This document shows positions 52,060 to 60,494 of a stretch of 64,000 bases of DNA, piece after piece. This stretch comes from Microbacterium sp. Lineage in GTDB: Bacteria; Actinomycetota; Actinomycetes; Actinomycetales; Microbacteriaceae. The stretch spans positions 62,001-126,000 of the forward strand of contig QFPM01000007.1 in NCBI GenBank assembly GCA_003248655.1, read 5' to 3'. The notes under the pieces are model-generated. The model was not told the DNA's origin, made no database searches, and saw only the letters and a list, made by a program, of their open reading frames with translations. Within the stretch, counting starts at the first letter, position 1. Each line of letters opens with the position of its first letter. The translations under genes were made by a program, and so were the position numbers.

Positions 52060-52469
52060 CTGGTGCTGACCACCCGATCGACGGGCAGATCATCAGTGAA
52101 GTCCTGCGCGAACTCACGCATTGCCGCGCGGCGGCGAGCCTGAGTGTCAGTACGATATCGTTCGATCTCAGCTGCCGCGATCTTGCGGTGGACTCCCCCA
52201 CCCTCGGCTGTGAGCTCACCCCTGTCGATGAGACGAACCACGGTCATCCGGCTCACACCGAGCAACTCGGCCGCCTGCTGAGTGCTCACGAAGGCGTCTG
52301 CAGGTAGAACAACAGCACCGCCGCTCGACTCGAGCACATCGACTACACGGAACAACGCAGTCCGCGCCGGATCCTGTGGTGACGCGCTGCTACCAGAGGA
52401 ACTCCCGAGCACGTCAGCGATCGCGGAGCGCAGACGCTGGGCATCCTCGTGAGCGAGCAGTCCAGTCAT
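52056..52469 (-). CDS. antitoxin-like DNA-binding protein, excisionase-type helix-turn-helix
   Basis: 137 residues. A winged helix-turn-helix (VSTQQAAELLGVSRMTVVRLIDRGEL) in the middle and a helical C-terminus ending DFTDDLPVDRVVSTR. This is the usual upstream partner of PIN toxins in actinobacteria; it appears intact while the toxin is broken. The ATG is 6 nt after TAAGAT, a leaderless design. GC content of this stretch is lower than in neighbours, consistent with transfer. The 137 bp on to the mutM stop hold only this promoter. Confidence 0.85.
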   Translation of the reverse strand: MTGLLAHEDAQRLRSAIADVLGSSSGSSASPQDPARTALFRVVDVLESSGGAVVLPADAFVSTQQAAELLGVSRMTVVRLIDRGELTAEGGGVHRKIAAAEIERYRTDTQARRRAAMREFAQDFTDDLPVDRVVSTR

Positions 52470-52475
52470 GGCTTC

Positions 52476-52481
52476 ATCTTA
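52476..52481 (-). promoter_or_regulatory. antitoxin -10 element, leaderless geometry
   Basis: TAAGAT on the minus strand, 6 nt before the antitoxin ATG. Confidence 0.55.
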
Positions 52482-52606
52482 CAGTCAGACGCTCAAAACG
52501 CACACACGGCAGATCGGATCCAACTGACTTCAACGACCTGCATCAAACAACAACGCACGTCAGTAGTCGCGACGTAGGCCATGGCTCGTCACTCCTGGAC
52601 ATCAAC

Positions 52607-53512
52607 TTATCGTTTTCGCTGGCAGACCGGGCAAAAGTGCGACGAGCGGTTCATGAAGGAGACGCGCCGAATTGGACTCCCACACCGACCGCAGGGCTCT
52701 CCCTCACGTCCGTAGACATTCAACTTTCTGCTGAAGTAACCCGCCTGCCCGTTGACGTTGACATACTGGGCGTCGAAGCTCGTGCCCCCCTCGGCCAACG
52801 CCTTCTCGAGCACAGCACGGACCTCGGCGAGGAGCACGCCCGCGGTGCGCGTCGACAAGGCGGATGCCGAGATCTCCGGGTGCACGCGCGCAGCCCACAG
52901 CGCCTCGTCGGCGTAGATGTTGCCGATGCCGCTCACGACGGTCTGGTCGAGCAGGACGCGCTTTACTGCCGACGCCTTGCGCCGCAGGGCCGATCCGAAG
53001 ACGGCATCCGAGAACGCCGGATCGAGCGGGTCTCTCGCGATGTGGGCGACTTGCGCGGGCACGAGGGCGGCGTCCGTCCCCCGACCGCCCGCGGCGCCGT
53101 CGATCGTCGGCGTCAGCCGGTCGATCGCGAGCGAGCCGAAGGTTCGCTGATCGGCGAACACCACCGCGAGCTCGCCATGCGCGGGGTGGTGCAGATCGAG
53201 CCGCACCCGCTCGTGACGCTCCGCGGGCGCGCCGGCGGGCCGCAGCAGCAGCTGACCACTCATGCCCAGATGCCCGACGAGCGCCTCATCGCGCGCCGCG
53301 GGCGTATCGCTCAGCGGCATCCAGAGAAACTTGCCGCGCCGCGCGGCCGCCGTGATCGCGCGACCCGTCAGCGCCGCCTCGAACTGCGCGGCATCCCCCG
53401 GATGCCGGGTGAGCGCGCGGTGGTCACTCGCGGTGACAGCGGTCACAGTCGCGCCGACGACAGCCGGTGCGAGTCCCGCGCGGACGACCTCGACTTCGGG
53501 AAGCTCAGGCAC
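52607..53512 (-). CDS. mutM: formamidopyrimidine-DNA glycosylase MutM
   Basis: Bifunctional glycosylase/AP lyase that removes 8-oxoguanine. 301 residues beginning PELPEVEVVRAGL after the initiator, so Pro2 and Glu3 are in place; GKFLWMPL carries the beta-lysine region, GIGNIYADEALW is the H2TH motif and the C-terminal zinc finger reads CGRCGSPIRR...HFCPVCQ. The GTG at 53512 overlaps rnc by 8 bp. Downstream gene smc is displaced by the GNAT/toxin block. Confidence 0.96.
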   Translation of the reverse strand: MPELPEVEVVRAGLAPAVVGATVTAVTASDHRALTRHPGDAAQFEAALTGRAITAAARRGKFLWMPLSDTPAARDEALVGHLGMSGQLLLRPAGAPAERHERVRLDLHHPAHGELAVVFADQRTFGSLAIDRLTPTIDGAAGGRGTDAALVPAQVAHIARDPLDPAFSDAVFGSALRRKASAVKRVLLDQTVVSGIGNIYADEALWAARVHPEISASALSTRTAGVLLAEVRAVLEKALAEGGTSFDAQYVNVNGQAGYFSRKLNVYGREGEPCGRCGSPIRRVSFMNRSSHFCPVCQRKR

Positions 53513-54215
53513 GCGCGGACAGCGTCTGCCAAACGGCGAGGGCCGCGGCCATCTCCGCCTGCTTCTTGCTCGTCCCGATGCCGGTTCGCGCGACGTCGCC
53601 GACCGTGACGGTCGCGGTGAACGTGCGGTTGTGATCAGGTCCGGCCGCCTCGACGACGTACGTCGGCGGCGCGAGCTGCAGGCGCGCCGCAAGCTCTTGC
53701 AGACTTGTCTTCGGGTCCATTGCGGCGCCGTAGCGCTCCGGGTCGGCCAGGAGCGGCGCGACCAGACGCAGCACGAGAGCCGTGGACTCGTCCGGCCCGG
53801 CCGAAAGGTAGGCGGCGCCGATCACCGCTTCCATCGTGTCGGCGAGGATCGAGTCCTTGTCGCGACCGCCGGTCTGGTCTTCGCCGCGTCCGAGTCGCAC
53901 ATGCTCGCCGAGACCGATACCGCGTGCGACCGTCGCGAGCGCCACAGTCGAGACGACGCTCGCACGGCGCTTGGCCAGCGATCCCTCGTCGAGGTCCGGG
54001 TGCGCACGAAACAGGTGCACGGTGACGGCTTGACCGAGGATCGAGTCGCCGAGGAACTCGAGCCGCTCGTTGTGGGGCGCTCCCCCGTTCTCGTACGCAA
54101 ACGAGCGATGCGTCAGGGCAAGCGACAGAAGCTCGGGGTCGATATCGACCCCGAGCTTGTCGGTGAGGCTCGGCTGCGCCAAGAGCACGCCGGTGTCGAT
54201 CGTCACGTCCGTCAC
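53505..54215 (-). CDS. rnc: ribonuclease III
   Basis: Cleaves double-stranded RNA in rRNA and mRNA maturation. 236 residues: signature HNERLEFLGDSILG, second acidic site DTMEAVIGAAYLSAG, and the C-terminal double-stranded RNA-binding domain (DPKTSLQELAARLQLAPPTYVV, GTSKKQAEMAAALAVW). Start is uncertain: GTG at 54215 or 54206; neither has a clear Shine-Dalgarno (the upstream bases are pyrimidine rich), so coupling to rpmF, 16 bp upstream, is likely. Confidence 0.95.
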   Translation of the reverse strand: MTDVTIDTGVLLAQPSLTDKLGVDIDPELLSLALTHRSFAYENGGAPHNERLEFLGDSILGQAVTVHLFRAHPDLDEGSLAKRRASVVSTVALATVARGIGLGEHVRLGRGEDQTGGRDKDSILADTMEAVIGAAYLSAGPDESTALVLRLVAPLLADPERYGAAMDPKTSLQELAARLQLAPPTYVVEAAGPDHNRTFTATVTVGDVARTGIGTSKKQAEMAAALAVWQTLSARA

Positions 54216-54231
54216 GAGGAGGAGTGACCGA

Positions 54232-54441
54232 TCAGACGTCGGCGACCTTGCGGCCCTTGTACTCGAGGAACAGCTCGGTGCCCTGCGAGTCGGTGACAAC
54301 CTTCGCCTGGTGCGGGCGGCTGTAGACGACCTTGCCGTTCTCGACGGTCTTGACGAGGGTGGGCGCTTCGGCCTTCCACTGCGCACGACGCGAACGGGTG
54401 TTGGAGCGGGAGACCTTCCGCTTCGGGGGGTTACCTGCCAT
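54232..54441 (-). CDS. rpmF: 50S ribosomal protein L32
   Basis: 69 residues starting MAGNPPKRKVSRSNTRSRRA, the L32 N-terminus. Cysteine pairs of the zinc-binding L32 form are absent, so this is the zinc-independent version. Starts 2 bp after the DUF177 gene stop; DUF177-rpmF pairing is near universal. Confidence 0.96.
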   Translation of the reverse strand: MAGNPPKRKVSRSNTRSRRAQWKAEAPTLVKTVENGKVVYSRPHQAKVVTDSQGTELFLEYKGRKVADV

Positions 54442-54443
54442 GG

Positions 54444-55022
54444 TCAGCTCTTCTCTGTGTTGTCGACGACAGGGCTGTGCTCGTCGTCGTGGTCTGGGGT
54501 GGTGGCCTTCAGCGCGGCCAGCGCGTTCCAACGCTCGTCGATCGGAGATTCCGGCTCGGTACCTGCCGCCAGCTTCTCGCCCGTGACCGGATCAAGGCCC
54601 GGGCAGTCCGGCTGGCACACCGGCTGGAATGGAAGCGACAGAACGATCGAATCCCTGACCAGAGTTTCAAGATCCACGTGGTCGTCTTGAACCTCGAAGT
54701 CAGTCGCTTCATCCCCAGGATACCCGAAGAGCTCCTGAAACTCGACTTCGAGCGGCTCAGCCACGTCGACGAGGCACCGGCCGCAGACCCCGGTGTAACG
54801 CGAGCGCACGTCTCCGGTGACGAGGATGCCCTCGTGCACCGCCTCGAGGCGGATGTCGGCGTCGATCGGCTCGCCCTCGGCGACGGCGACGAGACCTTCG
54901 CCCCACTTCTCCGGTGCAGGCACCTCGATCTCGAACTCGCGCATCTCGCCCGAGCGGTGCAGGATGTCGCGAACCGGGAACGCGAACGGACCGTTCACAT
55001 GCTTTCTGACCACGCCCCCCAT
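54444..55022 (-). CDS. YceD/DUF177 family protein
   Basis: 192 residues with the family core GVCGRCLVDVAEPLEVEFQELFGYP and the C-terminal CQPDCPGLDPVTGEKL block, where four cysteines may bind metal. YceD proteins are linked to 23S rRNA processing and always precede rpmF. ATG at 55022; a GTG 9 bp further in is an alternative. No clear ribosome-binding site or -10 upstream. Confidence 0.92.
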   Translation of the reverse strand: MGGVVRKHVNGPFAFPVRDILHRSGEMREFEIEVPAPEKWGEGLVAVAEGEPIDADIRLEAVHEGILVTGDVRSRYTGVCGRCLVDVAEPLEVEFQELFGYPGDEATDFEVQDDHVDLETLVRDSIVLSLPFQPVCQPDCPGLDPVTGEKLAAGTEPESPIDERWNALAALKATTPDHDDEHSPVVDNTEKS

Positions 55023-55051
55023 GGTATCGGGGCGCGGGTGTAGAAGACCTG

Positions 55052-55549
55052 TCAGCGCGGCCGCGCGCCCGTGTCGAGGAAGCGGGCGACCGGGCCGGGG
55101 ACGAACGGCGAGACGTCGCCGCCGAGCGCCGCGACCTGTCGCACGAGCGAGCTCGAGACGAGGGCGTGAGCCGGGTCGGGCAGGAGAAAGACCGTCTCGA
55201 TCGCGGCAAGGTGGCGGTTGACGATCGCCATCGGCGTCTCGTACGCGACATCGACCTGTGAACGGATGCCCTTGATCAGGACACCGGCGTCGACATCCTC
55301 GGCGTAGTCGACGAGGAGCCCCACACTCCACGACGCGACGATCACATTCCCCTCGACGCCCTGTTCGGCGATCGACTGCTCGAGTAGCGACAGACGCTGC
55401 GCGATCGGCAACATCGCCTCTTTGTCGGGATTGTGCACGACGAGGACGTGCAGTTCGTCATACAGTGCGGCAGCGCGTCGGATGACGTCGAGGTGACCGA
55501 GCGTCGGCGGATCGAACGAACCCGGGACGACGGCGATCCGGTTGTTCAT
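55052..55549 (-). CDS. coaD: phosphopantetheine adenylyltransferase
   Basis: Fourth step of coenzyme A synthesis: 4'-phosphopantetheine plus ATP to dephospho-CoA. 165 residues with VPGSFDPPTLGHLDVIRRA (T/HxGH nucleotidyl-transfer motif) and LVSSSLVRQVAALGGDV. The ATG at 55549 follows TAGGCT by 7 nt and gives the normal start. Confidence 0.96.
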   Translation of the reverse strand: MNNRIAVVPGSFDPPTLGHLDVIRRAAALYDELHVLVVHNPDKEAMLPIAQRLSLLEQSIAEQGVEGNVIVASWSVGLLVDYAEDVDAGVLIKGIRSQVDVAYETPMAIVNRHLAAIETVFLLPDPAHALVSSSLVRQVAALGGDVSPFVPGPVARFLDTGARPR

Positions 55550-55556
55550 GGCATCC

Positions 55557-55562
55557 AGCCTA
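55557..55562 (-). promoter_or_regulatory. coaD -10 element, leaderless geometry
   Basis: TAGGCT on the minus strand, 7 nt before the coaD ATG. Confidence 0.5.
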
Positions 55563-55602
55563 GCGGTCTGCGACGCGGCGCCTCGCCCGATGACACCCGA
55601 TG

Positions 55603-57765
55603 TCAGGAGCGTGCGAGGGCCGCGCGCTCCTGCTGCCCGAGCCGCCGAGCGAGCGCGTCGGCGAGGCCCGGGTGGCGCAGCAGTGCGGGGTCCTCGTCGA
55701 GCACGCGGCCCGCGGCCTCGCGCGCGAGCGCGATGAGGTCGGCGTCGGCGACGACGCGCAGGAGTCGTAGCGACGACCGTGCCCCCGACTGCGCGTCGCC
55801 GAGCACATCGCCCTCGCCGCGCAGCTCGAGATCGACCTCGGCGAGGGCGAAGCCGTCGGTCGTGGCCGCGACCGCGTCGACGCGGGAACGCGCCGGCGAA
55901 CCGGCCGGCGCCTCGGTGACGAGCAGGCACAGACCCGCAACGGTGCCCCGGCCGACACGACCGCGAAGCTGGTGTAGCTGCGAGACGCCGAACCGATCGG
56001 CCTCGAGGATCACCATCATGGACGCGTTCGGCACGTCGACACCGACCTCGACGACGGTCGTCGCGACCAGCACGTCGATCTCGCCGCGCGCGAAGGCCTG
56101 CATGACGGCATCCTTCTGCTCGCCCGGAAGCTTGCCATGCAGGGTCTCGACGCGGATGCCGTCGAAGCCGTCGGTGCGCGCCAGCAACTCGCGCACCTGG
56201 ACGACCCCCCAGCGCGTGCGCGGCTGCTCCCCCTCGAGAACCGGCGCATCTTCGGGGGCATCCTTGTCTTTAGCGGTCGCCTCGGCGTCGATCGCGGCAC
56301 AGACGACGAACACCTGGTGGCCAGCCGCGACCTCCTCGGTGATGCGCTCCCAGACGCGGCCGAACCACGCCGGCTTCTCCGCGAGGGGCGCGACGTGCGT
56401 CGAGATCCCGGCGCGGCCGGGGGGCAGGGTGCGGATCGTCGAGACGTCGAGGTCGCCGAACACGGTCATGGCGACCGTCCGCGGGATCGGGGTGGCCGTC
56501 AGCACCAGGACGTGCGGCGCGGTGCCCTTCGCCCGCAGCGTCTCGCGCTGCTCGACGCCGAACCGGTGCTGCTCGTCGACGACGACGAGTCCGAGGTCGG
56601 CGAACGTCGTCGAGGCGCTGAGGAGCGCGTGCGTGCCGACGACGATCCGGGCCTGACCGGATGCCGCGCGCAGCGCCGCCTTCCGTCGTTCCGCCGCGGG
56701 GAGCTGCCCCGTCAGCAGCGTCGGCATGAGCTCGGGCGCGAGTTCCGGGCCGAGCATCCGCGCGATCGAGCGCAGGTGCTGCCCCGCGAGTACCTCGGTG
56801 GGCGCGATGAGGGCCGACTGACCCCCTGACTGTGCGACCTGCAGCATCGCACGCAGCGCGACGAGCGTCTTGCCCGAGCCGACCTCACCCTGGACGAGCC
56901 GGTTCATCGGCCAATCGCCCTCGAGGTCGTGCTGGATGATGTCGCCGACAGCCTGCTGATCGCTCGTCCGCTCGAAGGGCAGCCTGGCGTCGAAGCGCGC
57001 GAGCAGGTCGCCCACGGGGCGCGCGGTCGCTGACATGGCGCGCACGAACTGCCGCTGCTGAAGGAGCGCCGTCTGCAGGACGAACGCCTCGTGCATGCGC
57101 AGCGTCGCGCGCGCGAGGTCGATGTCGTCGAACTCTTCGGGTGCATGCAGCCGCCGCACGGCGGTGTCTGCATCGAGGAGGCCGCGCTCGCGGAGCAGCC
57201 ACTCCGGCAGCGGATCGGGAAGCGGCGCGAGTCGCGGCAGCAGATCGGCGATCGCCTTCTGTACCTGCCAGCTGGCCACGGTGCTCGTCGCGGGATAGAT
57301 CGGGATCGGTGTGCTCTGCTGCATCTGCGCGCTGAAGCGCGCGACATCCTCATCGTCGAAGAGCTGGTAATCGGGGTGTGCGAGCTGCTGGTGGCCTTTG
57401 AACTGGCCGACTTTGCCCGAGAAGATGCCCTGCCGACCGACCTTCAGCTGGTCGGCGCGCCACTTCTGGTTGAAGAACGTCAGCGTCAGCGCCCCCGCGC
57501 CGTCACTGATCGTCGCTTCGACGATCAAGCCGTTGCGGTTCTTCATCGAGCGCGTCGTGACGCTGCGCACTTCGGCGACGATCGTGACCTGCTCCCCCAG
57601 CGGGAGCGACGCGATCGGTGTCAGCTCGCCCCGCCGCGCGTATCGCCGCGGGTAGTGCGAGAGCAGGTCGCCGACGGTCGCCATGCCGAAGGCGCGCTCG
57701 AACAGTCCCGAGGTCTTGGCGCCGAGCGCGTCCGCGAGGGGCGTGTCGAGGGTGACCGAGGGCAT
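55603..57765 (-). CDS. recG: ATP-dependent DNA helicase RecG
   Basis: Rescues stalled replication forks by branch migration. 720 residues: N-terminal wedge/OB domain (HYPRRYARRGELTPI), Walker A in LVQGEVGSGKTLVALRAML, DEQH box in VVVDEQHRFGVEQRE, TATPIPRTVAMT, motif VATTVVEVGVDVPNAS, QLHQLRGRVGRG and the C-terminal TRG segment. Length is normal. ATG follows TAGACT by 6 nt. Upstream of coaD. Confidence 0.96.
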   Translation of the reverse strand: MPSVTLDTPLADALGAKTSGLFERAFGMATVGDLLSHYPRRYARRGELTPIASLPLGEQVTIVAEVRSVTTRSMKNRNGLIVEATISDGAGALTLTFFNQKWRADQLKVGRQGIFSGKVGQFKGHQQLAHPDYQLFDDEDVARFSAQMQQSTPIPIYPATSTVASWQVQKAIADLLPRLAPLPDPLPEWLLRERGLLDADTAVRRLHAPEEFDDIDLARATLRMHEAFVLQTALLQQRQFVRAMSATARPVGDLLARFDARLPFERTSDQQAVGDIIQHDLEGDWPMNRLVQGEVGSGKTLVALRAMLQVAQSGGQSALIAPTEVLAGQHLRSIARMLGPELAPELMPTLLTGQLPAAERRKAALRAASGQARIVVGTHALLSASTTFADLGLVVVDEQHRFGVEQRETLRAKGTAPHVLVLTATPIPRTVAMTVFGDLDVSTIRTLPPGRAGISTHVAPLAEKPAWFGRVWERITEEVAAGHQVFVVCAAIDAEATAKDKDAPEDAPVLEGEQPRTRWGVVQVRELLARTDGFDGIRVETLHGKLPGEQKDAVMQAFARGEIDVLVATTVVEVGVDVPNASMMVILEADRFGVSQLHQLRGRVGRGTVAGLCLLVTEAPAGSPARSRVDAVAATTDGFALAEVDLELRGEGDVLGDAQSGARSSLRLLRVVADADLIALAREAAGRVLDEDPALLRHPGLADALARRLGQQERAALARS

Positions 57766-57771
57766 GCGTCG

Positions 57772-57777
57772 AGTCTA
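57772..57777 (-). promoter_or_regulatory. recG -10 element, leaderless geometry
   Basis: TAGACT on the minus strand, 6 nt before the recG ATG. Confidence 0.55.
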
Positions 57778-57841
57778 GGCACCGCTACCGACGCGGCATC
57801 CGGCGGCTCGCTTCACACCCGGCGCGGCATATGCCGCACCG

Positions 57842-57847
57842 TACGCT
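57842..57847 (+). promoter_or_regulatory. acyltransferase -10 element, leaderless geometry
   Basis: TACGCT, 6 nt before the ATG at 57854; selects that ATG over an in-frame GTG that touches the hexamer. Confidence 0.5.
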
Positions 57848-57853
57848 GTGTGC

Positions 57854-58429
57854 ATGATCCGAGGCCTGATCGCGCGCATCTTCTGGACGTTCAGCCGCTG
57901 GACGCTCCGCACCGAGCCCGCGCCGACCCGACCCACCGTGCTCATCGGCGCGCCGCACACCTCCAACTGGGACTTCGTCCTCATGCTCGGCATCGCCTGG
58001 CGCCTGCGCATCCCCGTGCGCTGGCTCGGCAAGGCGAGCCTCTTCGCCGGATGGCGGGGCCCGATCATGCGCGCGCTCGGCGGAATCCCCGTGCAGCGCG
58101 ATGACGCGAGCAGGGTCGTCGGCGAGGTGGTTGCACGCATCCGCTCGGGCGAGGTGTTCGGACTCGTCGTCACGCCGGATGGCACGCGCGGCGGCAACAG
58201 CCACTGGAAGAGCGGCTTCTACCGCATCGCCCGCGAGACGGGGATGCCGGTCACCCTCGGCTATGTCGACCGCACAACGATGACGACGGGCCTCGGCCCG
58301 ACGATCGAGCTCACCGGCGACGTGGGCGCCGACATGGACCGCATCCGCGCCTTCCACGCCGATAAGGCCGGTCACACACCGGCCCGGCGCACCGAGCCTC
58401 GCCTCGCGGACGAGAGCGCACGGGCCTGA
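57854..58429 (+). CDS. 1-acylglycerol-3-phosphate acyltransferase-like protein
   Basis: 191 residues of the PlsC-like fold: APHTSNWDFVLM carries the HX4D catalytic motif, LGGIPVQRDD the glycerol-phosphate-binding region, and VTPDGTRGGNSHWKSGFYRIA replaces the usual EGTRS block. The lack of the glutamate in that block sets it apart from classical PlsC, so the acyl acceptor is uncertain. Single gene between recG (divergent) and rsmD. Confidence 0.8.
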   Translation: MIRGLIARIFWTFSRWTLRTEPAPTRPTVLIGAPHTSNWDFVLMLGIAWRLRIPVRWLGKASLFAGWRGPIMRALGGIPVQRDDASRVVGEVVARIRSGEVFGLVVTPDGTRGGNSHWKSGFYRIARETGMPVTLGYVDRTTMTTGLGPTIELTGDVGADMDRIRAFHADKAGHTPARRTEPRLADESARA

Positions 58430-58452
58430 CGCTGGCGCCCCCGGCCCCTCGG

Positions 58453-58458
58453 TAGGGT
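58453..58458 (+). promoter_or_regulatory. rsmD -10 element, leaderless geometry
   Basis: TAGGGT, 6 nt before the rsmD GTG. Confidence 0.5.
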
Positions 58459-58464
58459 GGCCTG

Positions 58465-59037
58465 GTGACGCGGATCATCGCCGGAGCCGCCGGCTCCTTG
58501 ACTCTCGCCGTTCCGGATGCCGGCACCCGACCGACCAGCGATCGCGTGCGTGAGTCGCTCTTCGGGGCGTTGGATGCCGCGGACCTCGTCGACGGGGCGG
58601 CCGTCCTCGACCTCTACGCCGGATCGGGCGCGCTCGGCCTCGAGGCGGTCAGCAGAGGCGCCGCGTCTGCCGATCTCGTCGAGCGTGCGCCGCGCGCGGC
58701 ATCCGTTGCCGAACGCAACGCCCGCGCGGTGGCGCGTGCCGTACCGGGCGCCCGCGTGCGCGTCCACCGGGCCGCCGTCGAGGCGTTTCTGAGAGCGGCG
58801 ACCGCCACGTTCGATCTCGTGTTCGTCGACCCGCCCTACGAGCTCGACGACGGTTCGCTCTCGGAGGCGCTGGAACTGCTCGCGCCGCGACTCGCACCGG
58901 ATGCCGTCGTCATCGTCGAGCGCGCGACGCGATCGGGCGCGCCGGAACTTCCCGAGAGTCTCGAGGTCTCGCGCGAGCGCACGTACGGCGACACGACGCT
59001 GTGGTGGGTGACCGCGGTGGCCTCAGCCGAGGCCTGA
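58465..59037 (+). CDS. rsmD: 16S rRNA (guanine(966)-N(2))-methyltransferase RsmD
   Basis: 190 residues: N-terminal RIIAGAAGS and RPTSDRVRESLFGAL, SAM-binding VLDLYAGSGALGLEAVSRGA and the catalytic FVDPPYEL. All family motifs are present. Its last 15 bp overlap the end of the convergent thiL gene. Confidence 0.95.
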   Translation: MTRIIAGAAGSLTLAVPDAGTRPTSDRVRESLFGALDAADLVDGAAVLDLYAGSGALGLEAVSRGAASADLVERAPRAASVAERNARAVARAVPGARVRVHRAAVEAFLRAATATFDLVFVDPPYELDDGSLSEALELLAPRLAPDAVVIVERATRSGAPELPESLEVSRERTYGDTTLWWVTAVASAEA

Positions 59038-60006
59038 ATCCCAGTCCCGGTGCGGGTCCCAGCCGAGGTGGCCCGTTACCGGCGCGCCCGCGACGGTGAC
59101 AGGCTCCTCGCCCCGCGGAACCACCCTGCCGATCACGCGGAAGGCGGCAGGGAGCTGGGAGGTCGCGGGGAAGCACGCGAGCAGCGCGTGGTCTTCACCG
59201 CCGCGGAGCGCGTGGTCGTCGAGCGCGTCGTCGAGCTCGATCGTGACATCCGACGCCTCTGCAAGGCGCGTCGCGTCGAGTAGCAGGCCGTCCGAGACAT
59301 CCATCATCGCCGTCGCGCCCGCCCGCGCGGCGACGACGCCTTCGGCAATGGGCGGCCGGGGTCGCAACTGCCGCGCGACGTCGTTGAGTTCGTCAAGATG
59401 CAGCGCCGCGGCATCCACGGGCCGAGGTGCGCCACCAGAGTCTCGAAAGCGGTCGAAGAGGAGGGCGAGCCCCCGCGCCGCGGCCCCCAGCTCCCCCGCC
59501 ACGGCCACGACATCCCCCTCCCGCGCCCCCGAGCGCAGCACCGGCTCGACCCCGTCGAGCACGCCGAGAGCCGTGACGGCGATCGTGAGCGTGTCGGATG
59601 CCGTCAGGTCGCCGCCCTCGACGGCGCACCTGGGCGCAAGCTCGTCGCAGGCCGCGCGCAGTCCCCTCGCGAGGTCTTCGACGAATCCGACGGTCGTGTC
59701 GTCCGGAAGCGCGAGCGCGACGAAAAGAGCCGTCGGGCGCGCGCCCATCGCCGCGATGTCCGCGAGGTTTACCGCGGCGGCCTTCCAGCCGAGGTCGTAC
59801 CCGCTAGACCACGCGAGGCGGAAGTCCGGCCCGTGCACGAGCGTGTCGGTCGATACGACGACGCGGCCACCGGGCGCCGACAGCACCGCGGCGTCGTCCC
59901 CGGGGCCGATCTCGGCGGCCGACGAACCTTCGAGCGCCCCGAACACACGCCCAAGGACGGCTCGCTCGCCGAGCTCGCCCACCGTCCGGTCGCGGTCGTC
60001 ACCCAT
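59023..60006 (-). CDS. thiL: thiamine-monophosphate kinase
   Basis: Phosphorylates thiamine monophosphate to the active cofactor diphosphate. 327 residues of the PurM/AIR-synthase fold: EIGPGDDAAVLSAP, VSTDTLVHGPDFRLAW, KAAAVNLADIAAMGARP, VEGGDLTASDTLTIAVTALG and MMDVSDGLLLDATRLAEAS. ATG at 60006 follows TACCGT by 6 nt. Only 22 bp separate it from the divergent DUF3515 gene. Confidence 0.95.
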   Translation of the reverse strand: MGDDRDRTVGELGERAVLGRVFGALEGSSAAEIGPGDDAAVLSAPGGRVVVSTDTLVHGPDFRLAWSSGYDLGWKAAAVNLADIAAMGARPTALFVALALPDDTTVGFVEDLARGLRAACDELAPRCAVEGGDLTASDTLTIAVTALGVLDGVEPVLRSGAREGDVVAVAGELGAAARGLALLFDRFRDSGGAPRPVDAAALHLDELNDVARQLRPRPPIAEGVVAARAGATAMMDVSDGLLLDATRLAEASDVTIELDDALDDHALRGGEDHALLACFPATSQLPAAFRVIGRVVPRGEEPVTVAGAPVTGHLGWDPHRDWDSGLG

Positions 60007-60012
60007 CCCCCC

Positions 60013-60018
60013 ACGGTA
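60013..60018 (-). promoter_or_regulatory. thiL -10 element, overlapping the divergent -10
   Basis: TACCGT on the minus strand, 6 nt before the thiL ATG; its first two bases are shared with the opposing TAGCCT. Confidence 0.55.
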
Positions 60019-60022
60019 GCCT
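60017..60022 (+). promoter_or_regulatory. DUF3515 gene -10 element, overlapping the divergent -10
   Basis: TAGCCT, 6 nt before the GTG at 60029; overlaps the thiL -10 by the TA step at 60017-60018. Confidence 0.55.
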
Positions 60023-60028
60023 GGTGGG

Positions 60029-60493
60029 GTGTCCCGCTCGCGTCCCGCCGCCATCTCCGTCGTGATCCTGGCGGCAGCGGGGCTCCTCTCCGGGTGCGCG
60101 TCGACGGTGTCGACGACGCCCGCGAAAGGCGCGAACGACCCGGCGTGCGCGGCGGTGACGGTGCGCCTCCCGGACACGGTCGACGGGCAGCAGCGCCGCT
60201 GGACGGATGCACAGGCGACGGGCGCGTGGGGAACGCCCACCAGCGTGCTGCTCACCTGCGGCCTGGAAGCGCCTGGACCGTCGACGCTCGTGTGCCAGAC
60301 CGTGGACGACGTCGACTGGCTCATCGACGACACGGATGCCCCGAAGTATCGCTTCACGACCTTCGGACGCACCCCGGCCGTCGAGGTCTACCTCGACTAC
60401 GACGTCGTCAGCGGCCGCGACGCGCTGAGCGCGCTCTCGTCCGCTGTGCAGCAGTTGCCCACCGACGGGCGCAAATGCACCGACGCCGAGTGA
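60029..60493 (+). CDS. DUF3515 family lipoprotein
   Basis: 154 residues. Lipoprotein signal with lipobox LLSGCAS (Cys23), then the DUF3515 body: DPACAAVTVRLPDTV, QATGAWGTPTSVLLTCGL and VDDVDWLIDDTDAPKYRFTTFGRTPAVEVYLDY read in parts. DUF3515 genes lie beside thiL and ddl in many actinobacteria; function unknown. Stop 1 bp from the convergent ddl stop. Confidence 0.92.
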   Translation: MSRSRPAAISVVILAAAGLLSGCASTVSTTPAKGANDPACAAVTVRLPDTVDGQQRRWTDAQATGAWGTPTSVLLTCGLEAPGPSTLVCQTVDDVDWLIDDTDAPKYRFTTFGRTPAVEVYLDYDVVSGRDALSALSSAVQQLPTDGRKCTDAE

Positions 60494-60494
60494 C

